A stretch of 55,769 nucleotides of DNA from Marivita cryptomonadis (GCF_002115725.1 NZ_JFKD01000022.1:1-55769), one strand, 5' to 3'. Positions 1-9,152 are shown, counted from the stretch's first letter. Notes: generated from the letters alone by a model not told the origin. Numbers and translations: made by a program.

Positions 1-60
1 AAATTTAAATCTAAGCAACTGTGAACAATCCAGAAATCGATCAGCTTACTTAAAGATTTA

Positions 61-150
61 TGGCGGACAGGAAGGGATTCGAACCCTCGAGACGGTCACC
101 CGCCTACGCACTTTCCAGGCGCGCGCCTTCGACCACTCGGCCACCTGTCC
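61..150 (-). tRNA. tRNA-Ser (anticodon GGA)
   Basis: Read on the minus strand, this 90-nt stretch folds as a class II tRNA. The acceptor arm is GGACAGG paired with CCTGTCC, followed by discriminator G and an encoded CCA. The anticodon loop is CTGGAAA, giving anticodon GGA, and there is a long serine-type variable arm. The T-loop region reads GGTTCGAATCC. It decodes UCC and UCU. The roughly 60 bases beyond its 3' end, at the window edge, are AT-rich, and no gene was seen there. Confidence 0.97.
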
Positions 151-219
151 GAGGCGGTGTTTAGAAGAAAGCGTTGGGGGGATGCAAGGGCGATTGTTGA
201 GATAGATGGGAAGTTTTGC

Positions 220-594
220 TCAAACCTTGCGCAGGCGCATCCACAGGCCGAGAAACACCAGCGCGATCACGACCTCCAGTGCGGCGGCTCCTAGAATTGC
301 CGGTCGGGCGACGTTGCTGTGCCATGCCTGCACACCCGTTGCTGCGACGCCGAGGAACGCAAGCGCGCAGATCAGACAGAGCGTGGCAAGAAACGGACCC
401 GGTTCAAGCCTGCGCGCAACGAGCACAAGAGCGCCCAACGCCATCACTGCAGGCGCAAATCGGCGCGCCGGGAAATCCATTCCCGGCACATAGGCCACGG
501 CGTAGAGCTTAAAGTACGTGTCCGGTGCCAACAGCAGCACCACTCCGACACAGACGACGAAACCGCCAACCACCAGAAACGCCACCCGGTGCAT
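220..594 (-). CDS. Small integral membrane protein, DUF4345-like
   Basis: A 124-residue hydrophobic protein with about four predicted membrane helices and a short basic C-terminus (WMRLRKV). No catalytic motif is visible. The pattern of a proline/tyrosine loop after helix 1 (APDTYFKLY) and a paired-arginine loop resembles small DUF4345-type membrane proteins, but the family call is tentative. The chosen ATG at 594 shares one base with the TGA of the AlaX gene upstream; a GTG three bases earlier is also possible. A GAGG ribosome-binding motif lies just before it inside the alaX end. It is the last gene of a tightly coupled minus-strand run (cfa to here), so it is probably co-transcribed with stress genes. 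Its function is unknown. Confidence 0.75.
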   Translation of the reverse strand: MHRVAFLVVGGFVVCVGVVLLLAPDTYFKLYAVAYVPGMDFPARRFAPAVMALGALVLVARRLEPGPFLATLCLICALAFLGVAATGVQAWHSNVARPAILGAAALEVVIALVFLGLWMRLRKV

Positions 595-1322
595 CACGCC
601 TCGAGCGCGATGTTCACACGGCGGTTCTGTTTGCCTTTGTTTTCGATCTTGCCGAAGACAACCCGCCCAATCTCGCCGGTGCGGGCCACATGGGTGCCAC
701 CGCAGGGTTGCAGGTCGACCTGGTCGCTGCCCTCGCCGATCCGCACCAGACGCACCTGGCCGCTGCCACGCGGGGGCTGCACGGACATGGTTTTGACCAA
801 TGATGGGTTGGCATCCAGCTCGGCATCGGTGATCCAGCTGTCGCTCACGATCAGGTCACGGTCGATCAACCGGTTCAGCGCATCTTCAATCGCGTCTCTG
901 TCTTCGGGCGGCTCGGGCATCATAAAGTCCAGCCGCCCACGGCCGGGCCCGATGGCCCCACCGGTGACCGGCAAAGGGATGACCACTGACAACAGATGCA
1001 GCGCGGTGTGGACGCGCATGTGTTTGTACCGGCGGTCCCAATCCAGTCTTTGCACCACGTGTGCACCAACCGGAGGCAACCTGGCGGGTTCAGCAGGCAC
1101 CAGCACGCTTTCGCCCGCAGGCCCCTTGACCGTCGTCGCGACGGCCAGTGACACGCCGTCCCAGTCGATCCATCCGCTGTCGCCCGGTTGGCCACCACCG
1201 GTTGGGTAGAACAGCCCCGTATCAAGGATGATCCCGCCCTCGTCGGTATAGCCGGTGACGCGGGCCGCAGCTTCTCGGGCATAGGCATCACTACGATAAA
1301 GCGGAGAGACAGTCTCTGTCAC
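594..1322 (-). CDS. alaX: Alanyl-tRNA editing protein AlaX (free-standing deacylase)
   Basis: A 242-residue protein resembling the detached editing domain of alanyl-tRNA synthetase, which hydrolyses Ser-tRNA(Ala) or Gly-tRNA(Ala). Visible hallmarks are the TGGGQPGD segment near residues 41-48, the HTALH zinc motif (His105, His109) and CGGTH (Cys207, His211), together making the usual His/His/Cys/His metal site. The length fits AlaX-M with its N-terminal glycine-rich part and no alanine-binding extension. The start is GTG at 1322, overlapping the TGA of the MscS gene by four bases, with GAGGAG about nine bases upstream. Downstream it touches the small membrane-protein gene. Translational coupling in this run is very likely. 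Confidence 0.93.
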   Translation of the reverse strand: MTETVSPLYRSDAYAREAAARVTGYTDEGGIILDTGLFYPTGGGQPGDSGWIDWDGVSLAVATTVKGPAGESVLVPAEPARLPPVGAHVVQRLDWDRRYKHMRVHTALHLLSVVIPLPVTGGAIGPGRGRLDFMMPEPPEDRDAIEDALNRLIDRDLIVSDSWITDAELDANPSLVKTMSVQPPRGSGQVRLVRIGEGSDQVDLQPCGGTHVARTGEIGRVVFGKIENKGKQNRRVNIALEA

Positions 1323-3682
1323 GATGTGGGCTCCTCTGGGTCATTGGACGGCGCGGTCGCAGGCCGCGCACCCTGCAGGCTTTCGGGGTTACGCAGCCAG
1401 ATATCCCGCTGGGCAAAGGGTATTTCGATGCCTTCAGCCTTGAAGGCCTCGGTGATCTGGTGATTGATCTCGGTCCGAACCACAAGGATTTTGGTCACAT
1501 CCCGCAGGATCATGCGCACGTCGAAATCCAGCGCATCGGCGCCAAATCCTTTGAAATGCACAAAGGGTTCGGGGTTCATCAGGACCATCTCGTGGTTGCG
1601 TGCGATCTTGTAAAGAATGTCCTCGACCTTGCGCGTGTCGCTGCCATAGGCGACGCCCACATCCACCACCAGACGACCCAGCGTGTTGCCGCGGGTGTAA
1701 TTTGTCACCGAGTTCGACACGAGGTCGGCATTCGGGACAATCACCTCGGTCCGGTCGAAGGTTTCGATCCGGGTCGAGCGCACGGAGATATCGCGCACTG
1801 TGCCGTGCTGGCCGTTTACCTCGATCCAGTCGCCCTCGGAAATCGGGCGTTCGATCAAAAGGATGATCCCCGACACGAAGTTCTGAACGATGTTCTGAAG
1901 CCCGAAACCGATCCCGACGGACAAGGCACCAGCTACAAAGGCCAGCGCCGTGAGGTCGATGCCTGCCGCAGTGATGGCGACAATGACCGACAGGAAAATC
2001 CCAAGGTATCCGGTGCCCGATACGATCGCGGTCTGACCGCCTTTGTCGAGCCGCGTTTTCGGCAGCACTGACCCGCGCAAGCCCCCTTGCAACAGGCGGG
2101 TCAGAATATAGCCAATGACAAAGACAAAAGCGAAGGTCAGGAAATCGGTGGGCGAAATCCGGGTATCACCGAACGAAAACCCAGCCTGAAACCGCGACCA
2201 GAGCTCTGTCAGATCAGCCATCCGCGCGCCCCAGATCAAGGCAAGGACCGGCATTGCGACAAGTGTCAGAATGCTGCCCGACGCGACAGGCAACAGGCTT
2301 TGACTTTCATCCAGCGGTGATCCGGTGAACAGATGATACAGATCCCGGATCAGGCGCTGCAGCATCAGCAGCAGCGCAAACAGCCCCAGCGTCAGGATGG
2401 TCGGAAAGATCAACGCCTCTGCAATGTTGAAATACCCGATGGCCGACAAGAGCGGCCCGACGACGCCCACCAGCATCGCGCCCTGCCCCGTCAGCCGGGC
2501 CAACCGGGACGGAAAGGACAGTTGCGCCACCTCGTCCGCGCCGCCCATCGCGCCCGGTTCGGTCTGCGGACCGGTGTGGCGCAGGATTTGCCCAAGCCGG
2601 AACAGGATCAGTCCACACAACAGATGGATCACAAACCCAAGTACAACCTGGGTTTCGTTGGCCAATTCGCCGATCTCGATCAGGTAGGCGAAAAACGTGT
2701 TCAAGGCGAGAAGCCAGGACAGCGAGTTCACATAGTAGCGGGCTTCGGTGCGGCGTTGTTGAGACAAGGCAATCGTGTTGATGTCGTCATCACTCGAAAA
2801 GGTCTCGGCAGCCAGCCACCGCGCGACCAGCACGACGAACAGCATCAGCGGCAAGACAAAGATGATCTGCGTGCCGCGCGTTCCCAACAAACCGCTCATG
2901 TTGAACGCCAGCACAAACAGCAGCAGACCACCAGTCGGCAACAAAAGCCGCAAGAGTGACAGCAACGTGCTCCAGACACCGGTGCCACGGCGTGTCTTGG
3001 CCCGCAACCACGACCCAAGCCGGTCGATCAGCTTCGGCGCGCGGAAGACCAGAAGAACCGACATGCCAAACAAAAGCAGGATGACCGGCAATTGATCAAG
3101 CAGCGCCTTTCGACGGACCTCGTTTGACCAATTGTCCTTCACTTCGCTGGCGATTTCGTTGAACGGCACAAACAGGCTGGTGACCGCCGGTCCCCACAGC
3201 CTTGGGTCCAGAGGCCCGGAATCGCGCTGCAGCAATCGTTCCGTCTCGCGCGACCTGATGATTTCATCTATGGCGTTGATCAGACCATCTGCGCGACTAT
3301 ACGCCTCTTCTGCGCGCAACAGCGGCGCTTGAAGCTGGGTGATCTGGCGCTGCAACTCTTGCCTGCGCTGCGAAATCTCTTCGGGTTCCGAGCCGTCCTC
3401 GGGGGCCGGCCCCAACGCCTCGAGCTGCGATTGCAGCGTCGACAGTCGGGGGTCGCCAGCATTCTGCAATCCCAGCAACCGGTCGCGATACGACGACACG
3501 TCCGATCTGAGCGCCTCAAGCGCCTCTGTCGACGCGTCCCGCGACTCGATTGCCGTTTCGGCGCGTGACGCCACCTGTTCCCACGCCGTGTAATCCATTG
3601 GGGTGGATTGCGCCCAGACTGTCTGAACCGCGAGCAGGAAAAGAAACGTCGCCGTTCTTAGCGCTGCGAAGTGGCGGGTCAT
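1319..3682 (-). CDS. Mechanosensitive channel, MscS family with DUF3772-like periplasmic domain
   Basis: A 787-residue protein, much longer than classical MscS (about 286). Residues 1-25 look like a signal peptide ending in WAQS. Residues about 30-170 form a glutamine/arginine-rich, coiled-coil-like periplasmic part as in DUF3772. Then come roughly ten hydrophobic helices, with the MscS pore region near residues 575-610 (GIGFGLQNIVQNFVSG) followed by the beta domain (EGDWIEVNGQHGTV, TEVIVPNADLVSN). It would release solutes on hypo-osmotic shock. Its ATG overlaps the stop of cysK by four bases and its own stop overlaps alaX by four, so the three are almost certainly one transcript. The fine division of domains is inferred. 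Confidence 0.93.
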   Translation of the reverse strand: MTRHFAALRTATFLFLLAVQTVWAQSTPMDYTAWEQVASRAETAIESRDASTEALEALRSDVSSYRDRLLGLQNAGDPRLSTLQSQLEALGPAPEDGSEPEEISQRRQELQRQITQLQAPLLRAEEAYSRADGLINAIDEIIRSRETERLLQRDSGPLDPRLWGPAVTSLFVPFNEIASEVKDNWSNEVRRKALLDQLPVILLLFGMSVLLVFRAPKLIDRLGSWLRAKTRRGTGVWSTLLSLLRLLLPTGGLLLFVLAFNMSGLLGTRGTQIIFVLPLMLFVVLVARWLAAETFSSDDDINTIALSQQRRTEARYYVNSLSWLLALNTFFAYLIEIGELANETQVVLGFVIHLLCGLILFRLGQILRHTGPQTEPGAMGGADEVAQLSFPSRLARLTGQGAMLVGVVGPLLSAIGYFNIAEALIFPTILTLGLFALLLMLQRLIRDLYHLFTGSPLDESQSLLPVASGSILTLVAMPVLALIWGARMADLTELWSRFQAGFSFGDTRISPTDFLTFAFVFVIGYILTRLLQGGLRGSVLPKTRLDKGGQTAIVSGTGYLGIFLSVIVAITAAGIDLTALAFVAGALSVGIGFGLQNIVQNFVSGIILLIERPISEGDWIEVNGQHGTVRDISVRSTRIETFDRTEVIVPNADLVSNSVTNYTRGNTLGRLVVDVGVAYGSDTRKVEDILYKIARNHEMVLMNPEPFVHFKGFGADALDFDVRMILRDVTKILVVRTEINHQITEAFKAEGIEIPFAQRDIWLRNPESLQGARPATAPSNDPEEPTS

Positions 3683-4713
3683 TGGTCCTCGAAGACCTTG
3701 GGAATATCCAAAGGCGCTGCATCAAGCCATTTTGGCACCGGCAGACCCTTTTCCTTGAGGAAAGCCGGGTTGAACAGCTTTGATTGATAGCGGGTGCCAT
3801 AGTCGCACAGGATCGTCACGATGGTGTGGCCCGGCCCGAGATCCTTGGCCAGACGCATCGCACCCGCGATGTTGATGCCCGACGACCCGCCGAGGCAAAG
3901 GCCTTCTTCGGCCAGCAGATCGAACACGATGGGCAGCGCGTCATGATCAGGGATCTGATAGGCAAAATCGGGTGTGAACCCTTCAAGATTTGCGGTCACG
4001 CGCCCCTGCCCGATCCCTTCGGTGATCGAGCCACCTTCGGATTTGAACTCGCCGGTGGTGTAATAGGAATAAAGCGCAGCCCCCATCGGATCAGCCAGAC
4101 CGATCTTGACGCCCTTGGGTTGCAACACCTCGGCCACACCGGCCAAAGTTCCACCCGAACCGACGGCACAGATGAACCCATCGACCTTGCCATCGGTCTG
4201 TTCCCAAATTTCGGGACCGGTGGTTTCGATATGCGCCTGACGGTTCGCAACATTGTCGAACTGGTTAGCCCAGATCACACCCTCGTTGCTGCGCCGCGCC
4301 ATTTCTTCGGCCAGACGACCGGAATACCGCACGTAATTGTTCGGGTTTTTGTAGGGCGCCGCAGGCACCTCGACCAATTCTGCACCCGCAAGGCGCAGCA
4401 TGTCTTTCTTTTCCTGACTTTGCGTTTCGGGGATCACGATCACGGTCTTGAACCCCATCGACGCCCCCACCAGCGCAAGGCCGATCCCGGTGTTGCCCGC
4501 AGTGCCCTCGACAATTGTGCCGCCCGGTTTCAACGTACCTTTGGCGATCGCATCCTTGATGATGAACAGCGCCGCGCGGTCCTTGACCGATTGGCCCGGG
4601 TTCAAGAACTCCGCCTTGCCCAGAATGGTGCACCCGGTCGCTTCGCTGGCCTTGCGCAGCTTGATCAAAGGAGTGTTGCCGACTGCTTCGGCCAGTTCGC
4701 CTGCAAAACGCAT
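3679..4713 (-). CDS. cysK: Cysteine synthase A (O-acetylserine sulfhydrylase)
   Basis: A 344-residue PLP enzyme that makes L-cysteine from O-acetylserine and sulfide. Lys44 in PGQSVKDRAAL is the Schiff-base lysine. The substrate-loop motif EGTAGNTGIGLA and the phosphate-binding GSGGTLAG are present, and GGSSGINIAGA marks the C-terminal PLP pocket. The length matches the longer alphaproteobacterial CysK type. It lies 53 bp downstream of trgB and overlaps the MscS gene. In Rhodobacter sphaeroides, cysK was identified beside trgAB as a tellurite-resistance locus, which fits the order seen here. Cysteine supply, and thus thiol reductant, is the probable link to oxyanion stress. Confidence 0.95.
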   Translation of the reverse strand: MRFAGELAEAVGNTPLIKLRKASEATGCTILGKAEFLNPGQSVKDRAALFIIKDAIAKGTLKPGGTIVEGTAGNTGIGLALVGASMGFKTVIVIPETQSQEKKDMLRLAGAELVEVPAAPYKNPNNYVRYSGRLAEEMARRSNEGVIWANQFDNVANRQAHIETTGPEIWEQTDGKVDGFICAVGSGGTLAGVAEVLQPKGVKIGLADPMGAALYSYYTTGEFKSEGGSITEGIGQGRVTANLEGFTPDFAYQIPDHDALPIVFDLLAEEGLCLGGSSGINIAGAMRLAKDLGPGHTIVTILCDYGTRYQSKLFNPAFLKEKGLPVPKWLDAAPLDIPKVFEDQ

Positions 4714-4766
4714 GGTGCCCCCGTCAGATGTGTTTCCTCAGGGTGTAGGCCCGCCGGAGAAGGAAC

Positions 4767-5903
4767 TCAAGCCGACGCGCGCAATCTGCCACGTTCTGCC
4801 CCCAGCCAGTACAGCATCATGATCAACGGCCCCGCGTTGATCTCTCCGCTCTGGACAAGGCCCATCGCCGTCTCGAACGGCAGCACATGACTGCGAATGT
4901 CCTCATGCTCGGAGGCGAGGCCACTGCTTGATGCGGTAAATTCAGAAAGATCGACAACGCCCAGAAAACAATGGAAAAATTCCGTCGAATATCCGGGGGA
5001 CGCATAGACCTGCACCATCGGCTCCAGATCACCCAGCTTCAGCCCACTTTCTTCCAGCGCCTCGCGCCGGGCGGTGTCGGCGGGGTCTTCGCCCGCATCC
5101 ACAAGCCCCGCGATGGGTTCGAACACCCAAGGCTGCGGATCATCGCGCCACAAGGGGCCAAATCGCAATTGCTCAATCAGCAGAATGTGATCTGTCGCTG
5201 GATCGTAGGGCAACACCAGCGCCGCGTCGAACGCAAGAAACGCCTCGCGGGTAACACGCCGGCTTCGCGTGCCATCAAATCTCTTGTGATCGAATTGGAA
5301 TTCAGCCAGTTCGAAAAAGCCACGATACCCCTCTTCGCGCTTATGGATCGTCACATCCCCGTCGGCTCTGCGAAAGCGCCGCGTGGTCTGGCCTGCATCC
5401 CGGCGCGCCATCATCCGCGACCAGTGCCGGGCCATCAGGAAAGGCCGCAGGTTCGAAGCGGTATCGGCATCATACCGCGCGCGCCGCGCCATCACATCGC
5501 GTGCAGCCCCCACCGCCATCTCACCCCAGCCTCGCACCCAGTCGGCCAGAACCCAATCCGTTCCACGAATCTGATCTTGCGACATCGGATAAAAACACAG
5601 CGCTGTGACAGGATCAAAGTCGGTACGGACCGTCACTTCGCTAAGATGATAGGAAAATGCGCCTTCGTAATATCTTAGCCGCTCTTCTTCATCTTCCGTC
5701 ACAGCATCTAGAAGGACACCAACAGCGGAGGAGCCGAGGGCTTTCTCGATCATCGGATAGGGTTGGTCCTTGACCCAGAAGACAGCGTGATCGGCAAGTG
5801 CACCCGGTCGCAACCGATCTGACAATGCCCCTGATGCGACACCCAGAACCGCTTCGAGCAGCGGAATATGACACAAGGTGCCGTAGAAAAACAGCGTCGA
5901 CAA
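4767..5903 (-). CDS. trgB: TrgB: gamma-glutamylcyclotransferase-like / Nudix hydrolase fusion (tellurite resistance)
   Basis: A 378-residue two-domain protein. The N-terminal part opens with FFYGTL, the hallmark of AIG2/gamma-glutamylcyclotransferase-like folds. The C-terminal part holds a complete Nudix box at about residues 266-288 (G-x5-E-x7-REALEESGL), and the context (GYSTEFFHCFLGVV) resembles ADP-ribose or nucleotide-sugar pyrophosphatases. The whole matches TrgB of Rhodobacter, linked genetically to tellurite resistance; its actual substrate is not known to me. The start is an uncommon TTG at 5903, with AGG five bases upstream. I accept it because the conserved fold begins immediately and the trgA stop is only six bases away. 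Order and spacing put it in one operon with trgA and cysK. Confidence 0.88.
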   Translation of the reverse strand: MSTLFFYGTLCHIPLLEAVLGVASGALSDRLRPGALADHAVFWVKDQPYPMIEKALGSSAVGVLLDAVTEDEEERLRYYEGAFSYHLSEVTVRTDFDPVTALCFYPMSQDQIRGTDWVLADWVRGWGEMAVGAARDVMARRARYDADTASNLRPFLMARHWSRMMARRDAGQTTRRFRRADGDVTIHKREEGYRGFFELAEFQFDHKRFDGTRSRRVTREAFLAFDAALVLPYDPATDHILLIEQLRFGPLWRDDPQPWVFEPIAGLVDAGEDPADTARREALEESGLKLGDLEPMVQVYASPGYSTEFFHCFLGVVDLSEFTASSSGLASEHEDIRSHVLPFETAMGLVQSGEINAGPLIMMLYWLGAERGRLRASA

Positions 5904-5909
5904 AGCGAC

Positions 5910-6350
5910 CTATTTCCAGCTTCGTGCTGCGTATTCGGAAAAGTAGCCAGTCAGCAGCGCTCCGATCAGCAGCGTCGAGATCATCATCGGGTTCATCAGC
6001 AAGCCCGCATATTCGATACCGATTTCGAAAATCGCCGAAAACGCCTCGACCGGTCCGTCATACCGCCGCTTCATCGACAGGTTGAACATCTCAAGGCTGG
6101 CATGCACGAAGACGCACCAGAAGATCAGTGCCGCCACACCTGTCAGCCCGTTGGCGATGGCATCCTTGGTCCCGCGCCCAGCGCGCGTTCCAACGACGAT
6201 CCACCCGACAACAGCCCCGATGACCGCGTTGTAGATCGAGAAATTACCGAAATACGTGCTGGCCGGCAAAAGCGTCTTCAAGACTTCCGAGGCCAGATAC
6301 CCCAAAGCTGCGAGGCAGAGAGCTGCGACGGCTTTGGCGGCTGTGGGCAT
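5910..6350 (-). CDS. trgA: TrgA family membrane protein (tellurite resistance)
   Basis: A 146-residue protein with about four membrane helices. An N-terminal hydrophobic helix with small residues (AAKAVAALCLAALGYLA) is followed by YFGNFSIYNAVIGAVVGW and two more helices near residues 70-90 and 118-135. It has no enzymatic motif. Identification rests on similarity of this layout to Rhodobacter TrgA and on the diagnostic neighbours trgB and cysK in the same order. The ATG follows the cfa stop after a single base, and the gene ends six bases before the trgB start, so translation is coupled on both sides. TrgA is genetically implicated in high-level tellurite resistance, but its molecular role is unresolved. 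Confidence 0.85.
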   Translation of the reverse strand: MPTAAKAVAALCLAALGYLASEVLKTLLPASTYFGNFSIYNAVIGAVVGWIVVGTRAGRGTKDAIANGLTGVAALIFWCVFVHASLEMFNLSMKRRYDGPVEAFSAIFEIGIEYAGLLMNPMMISTLLIGALLTGYFSEYAARSWK

Positions 6351-6351
6351 A

Positions 6352-7560
6352 TTAGCTTGGTCTCGTAATGGTGATCTGCGTCACATCACAGTTTCCGCTA
6401 TGGAAGGTCGCCGCGCAAGAGGTCAGATAAAAATTCCACATTCTGCGGAAGCGGTCGTCAAAACCCAGACCCGCCACCTGATCCCACTTTTCGTTGAAGG
6501 TCTCATGCCAGCGACGCAGCGTCTGGCTATAGCTTTCACCAAACTCGATAGATTGCGCGACCTTGAGCCCCGCCGCTTCGATTTCCTGCCGCAGCACGCC
6601 CGGACTGGGCAGCATGCCACCCGGGAAGATATATTTCTGAATGAAATCAACGCCTCGATTGTAAATCTCCCAGCGCGATTCCTCGACCGTGATGATCTGC
6701 AATGTCGCGTGTTTGCCGGGTTTCAGGCAGTTTTTCACCGAATTGAAATAGGTTGGCCAGTATTTTTGGCCCACGGCTTCAAACATTTCGATCGACGCGA
6801 TCCCATCGTACTGGCCTTTTTCATCGCGGTAATCCTGCAACTTGAAAGTCACACGATCCGACAAACCGGCTTTGGCGATCCGGTCCACGGCATACTTGTA
6901 CTGCTCTTCGCTGATGGTCAGACCGGTGACCTTGAGCCCCCGCTCCTTGGCCGCGTATTCCGCGAAACCGCCCCAGCCACAACCGATTTCCAGCACATGA
7001 TCGCCAGGCTGCGCACCCATCTGGTCGACCATGCTCTTGTACTTGGCGATCTGCGCCTTTTCGGTGCTTTCTTGACCGGTCTCGAACAAGGCCGAGGAGT
7101 ACGTCATCGTGTCGTCCAGCCAAAGCGAATAGAAATCGTTGCCCAGATCGTAGTGGTAACTGATGTTCTTCTTCGCCTGCCGTTTGGAGTTTGACTGCAT
7201 CCAGAAGCGCAATTGTTCATACCAGCGGACGAATGTCATACCGGGAAAGCTGTCGTAGACATCGTTGTTCTCGCCATGCACGAAATCCATGAAGGCCTGC
7301 AAATCAGGTGTGCTCCACCAGCCTTCGAGATACGCATCGCTGAACCCCAGATCGCCATCGCGGATCAAGCGGGCAAACAGGTCGTTGTTGTGCACATGCA
7401 CCTCTGCCACCGCGCCCGGCTCTGCGCCTTCAGCCCGAAAATGCCGCCCGTCGGGCAAGATGAAATCCACACGCCCTTTCCGAAGCCGGTCTGCCATCGC
7501 AAACACCTGTGCGAAATAGCGCGGCAAATTGGGTTGGTTTTCGGTCGATGTCAGGATCAT
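6352..7560 (-). CDS. cfa: Cyclopropane-fatty-acyl-phospholipid synthase-like methyltransferase
   Basis: A 402-residue SAM-dependent enzyme that would add a methylene (or related C1 group) across cis double bonds of membrane phospholipid acyl chains. The diagnostic motif YHYDLGNDFYSLWLD spans residues about 135-149, the SAM-binding loop VLEIGCGWGGFAEYA about 189-203, and the C-terminal catalytic region carries FPGGMLPS. The length fits the family. The ATG at 7560 has GGAAGA about seven bases upstream. It is the first gene of the cfa-trgA-trgB-cysK-mscS-alaX run, followed by trgA after one base. In R. sphaeroides, cfaA and a neighbouring phrA belong to the RpoE/singlet-oxygen response; the same pairing appears here, though I could not find a convincing ECF promoter in the 176-bp upstream gap. 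Confidence 0.93.
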   Translation of the reverse strand: MILTSTENQPNLPRYFAQVFAMADRLRKGRVDFILPDGRHFRAEGAEPGAVAEVHVHNNDLFARLIRDGDLGFSDAYLEGWWSTPDLQAFMDFVHGENNDVYDSFPGMTFVRWYEQLRFWMQSNSKRQAKKNISYHYDLGNDFYSLWLDDTMTYSSALFETGQESTEKAQIAKYKSMVDQMGAQPGDHVLEIGCGWGGFAEYAAKERGLKVTGLTISEEQYKYAVDRIAKAGLSDRVTFKLQDYRDEKGQYDGIASIEMFEAVGQKYWPTYFNSVKNCLKPGKHATLQIITVEESRWEIYNRGVDFIQKYIFPGGMLPSPGVLRQEIEAAGLKVAQSIEFGESYSQTLRRWHETFNEKWDQVAGLGFDDRFRRMWNFYLTSCAATFHSGNCDVTQITITRPS

Positions 7561-7736
7561 GCAGGTCTTCCGCTGTCTGGGTCAGGTGACACTATTCATA
7601 GCCGCGCAAGGCAGGCAAGTGTTAACCCTAGGTAGTCCAGCCCTGCCAAAGACAAGATATACCGGACGTTAAGTAACGGATTTTATTCAGCTTGCGATAA
7701 ATTTACGTAGTCCACCGCAGCCAGGCAGTTACTGCG

Positions 7737-9152
7737 TCAAAAATCCCGGTTTTCATAGGCTGACAGCGCCCGTTTGCGCCCCACGTCTGGCGCCACGATA
7801 GGCTCGGGATACGCATCATCCGGCGACATCGACCACGACCGCGGGATCGCGGCGTAATAGGACAGCGCATCATCGTGCGGTGCGCTGTAGTCTTCCGCCA
7901 ACCACCGGCTGACATAACCACGATCCTTGTCGAACTTGTCGAGCTGCGTCACCGGGTTGAACACCCGAAAATAGGGCGTCGCATCCGGGCCTGATCCTGC
8001 CGACCATTGCCAGCCCATCGCGTTTGACGCCGGATCCCAGTCGATCAGACAGTCTTCAAACCATTTGAGCCCGATCTTCCAATGGCACATCAGGTGCTTG
8101 GTCAGATAGCTGGCCACGATCATCCGGCCCCGGTTGTGCATCCGACCCGTCACATACATCTCGCGCATTGCCGCATCGACAAAGCGGATGCCGGTGCGCC
8201 CCTGCTTCCAAGCTTTGACCTCGGCGCAGCGTTCATCTTCGTTCCACGGGAACGCCTGCCATTCCTCGCGCCAGTTGTCAGTCAGGATGCGCGGCGTGTG
8301 CCACATCAGGTGATAAGCGAACTCGCGCCAGACCAGCTCTTTCAAAAAGGTCTCCGCCCCGGCCTTGCCATCCTGCATCGCACGCTGACCGGCATGCCAG
8401 CACTGCGCCGGGCTGATCTCGCCCAAAGCAAGGTTCTCCGACAGGTTCGAAGTTCCGTCTATGCCGGGCAGATCCCGCGTCCGCACGTAGTCCGCCACTT
8501 TAGACGCCATAAACGCCCCCAGTCGTGACTGCGCTGCCTGCTCACCAAGCTGCACAAACGGGCGCACCACATCTGCCCCCCGGTCCATCGCGGCCCCTAA
8601 TGCCCAATCCTCCAACGCCTCGCTCTCGGGCCATGTATCAGTTGCGGGCAAAGACGATGGCGCAGCCAAAGGCGCGTCCACCGACCGATCCCGCACCGAT
8701 TTCCAGAACGGCGTATAGACCTTGTAAAAGGTCCCCTGCCCAGTCTCGACCGTCCACGGCTCGAACATCAGATGCCCGACATAGCTCTTGGCCTCAACGG
8801 CCGCATCCGTCAGCGCCGCCTTCACATCGGTATCCCGCTCGACCGAGTCAGGATCATAAGCGCGCTGCCAATAGACCGCGCCCGCGCCGACCTCCTTGGC
8901 CAGTGCCGGGATCACGTCCCGCGCATCGCCCGAGCGCAGGATCAGACGGCTGCCTTTGTCGGCCAGCGCGTCAGCAAAGCACTCCAGCCCCAGCCCCAAC
9001 CGCCATTTCGGCGCGGCCCCCAGCCCGTCCACAAGATCATCACGCAGGAAAACCGGAATGACCGGACCACCGCGTTGCACCGCCGCCGTCAGTGCCGCGT
9101 GATCGCTCAACCGCAGATCGCGCCGGATCCAAACCAGTGTCGGTGATGTCAT
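7737..9152 (-). CDS. phr: Deoxyribodipyrimidine photolyase (class I CPD photolyase)
   Basis: A 471-residue flavoprotein of the photolyase/cryptochrome family, which repairs UV-induced cyclobutane pyrimidine dimers with blue light. The N-terminal Rossmann-type antenna domain begins with LVWIRRDLRLSDHAAL. The C-terminal FAD domain has WREFAYHLMW, the MHNRGRMIVASYLTKHL segment and DWDPASNAMGWQW, all standard class I signatures. The tail PIVAPDVGRKRALSAYENRDF fits the usual C-terminus. It lies 176 bp upstream of cfa on the same strand, a neighbourhood seen in R. sphaeroides where both genes respond to singlet oxygen. The ATG start is supported by its match to the conserved N-terminus. Confidence 0.95.
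   Translation of the reverse strand: MTSPTLVWIRRDLRLSDHAALTAAVQRGGPVIPVFLRDDLVDGLGAAPKWRLGLGLECFADALADKGSRLILRSGDARDVIPALAKEVGAGAVYWQRAYDPDSVERDTDVKAALTDAAVEAKSYVGHLMFEPWTVETGQGTFYKVYTPFWKSVRDRSVDAPLAAPSSLPATDTWPESEALEDWALGAAMDRGADVVRPFVQLGEQAAQSRLGAFMASKVADYVRTRDLPGIDGTSNLSENLALGEISPAQCWHAGQRAMQDGKAGAETFLKELVWREFAYHLMWHTPRILTDNWREEWQAFPWNEDERCAEVKAWKQGRTGIRFVDAAMREMYVTGRMHNRGRMIVASYLTKHLMCHWKIGLKWFEDCLIDWDPASNAMGWQWSAGSGPDATPYFRVFNPVTQLDKFDKDRGYVSRWLAEDYSAPHDDALSYYAAIPRSWSMSPDDAYPEPIVAPDVGRKRALSAYENRDF

Noticed and set aside
7561..7736. ECF sigma (RpoE-type) promoter before cfa
   Set aside because: Expected from R. sphaeroides, but no TGATC-type -35 with suitable -10 was found on the minus strand here.
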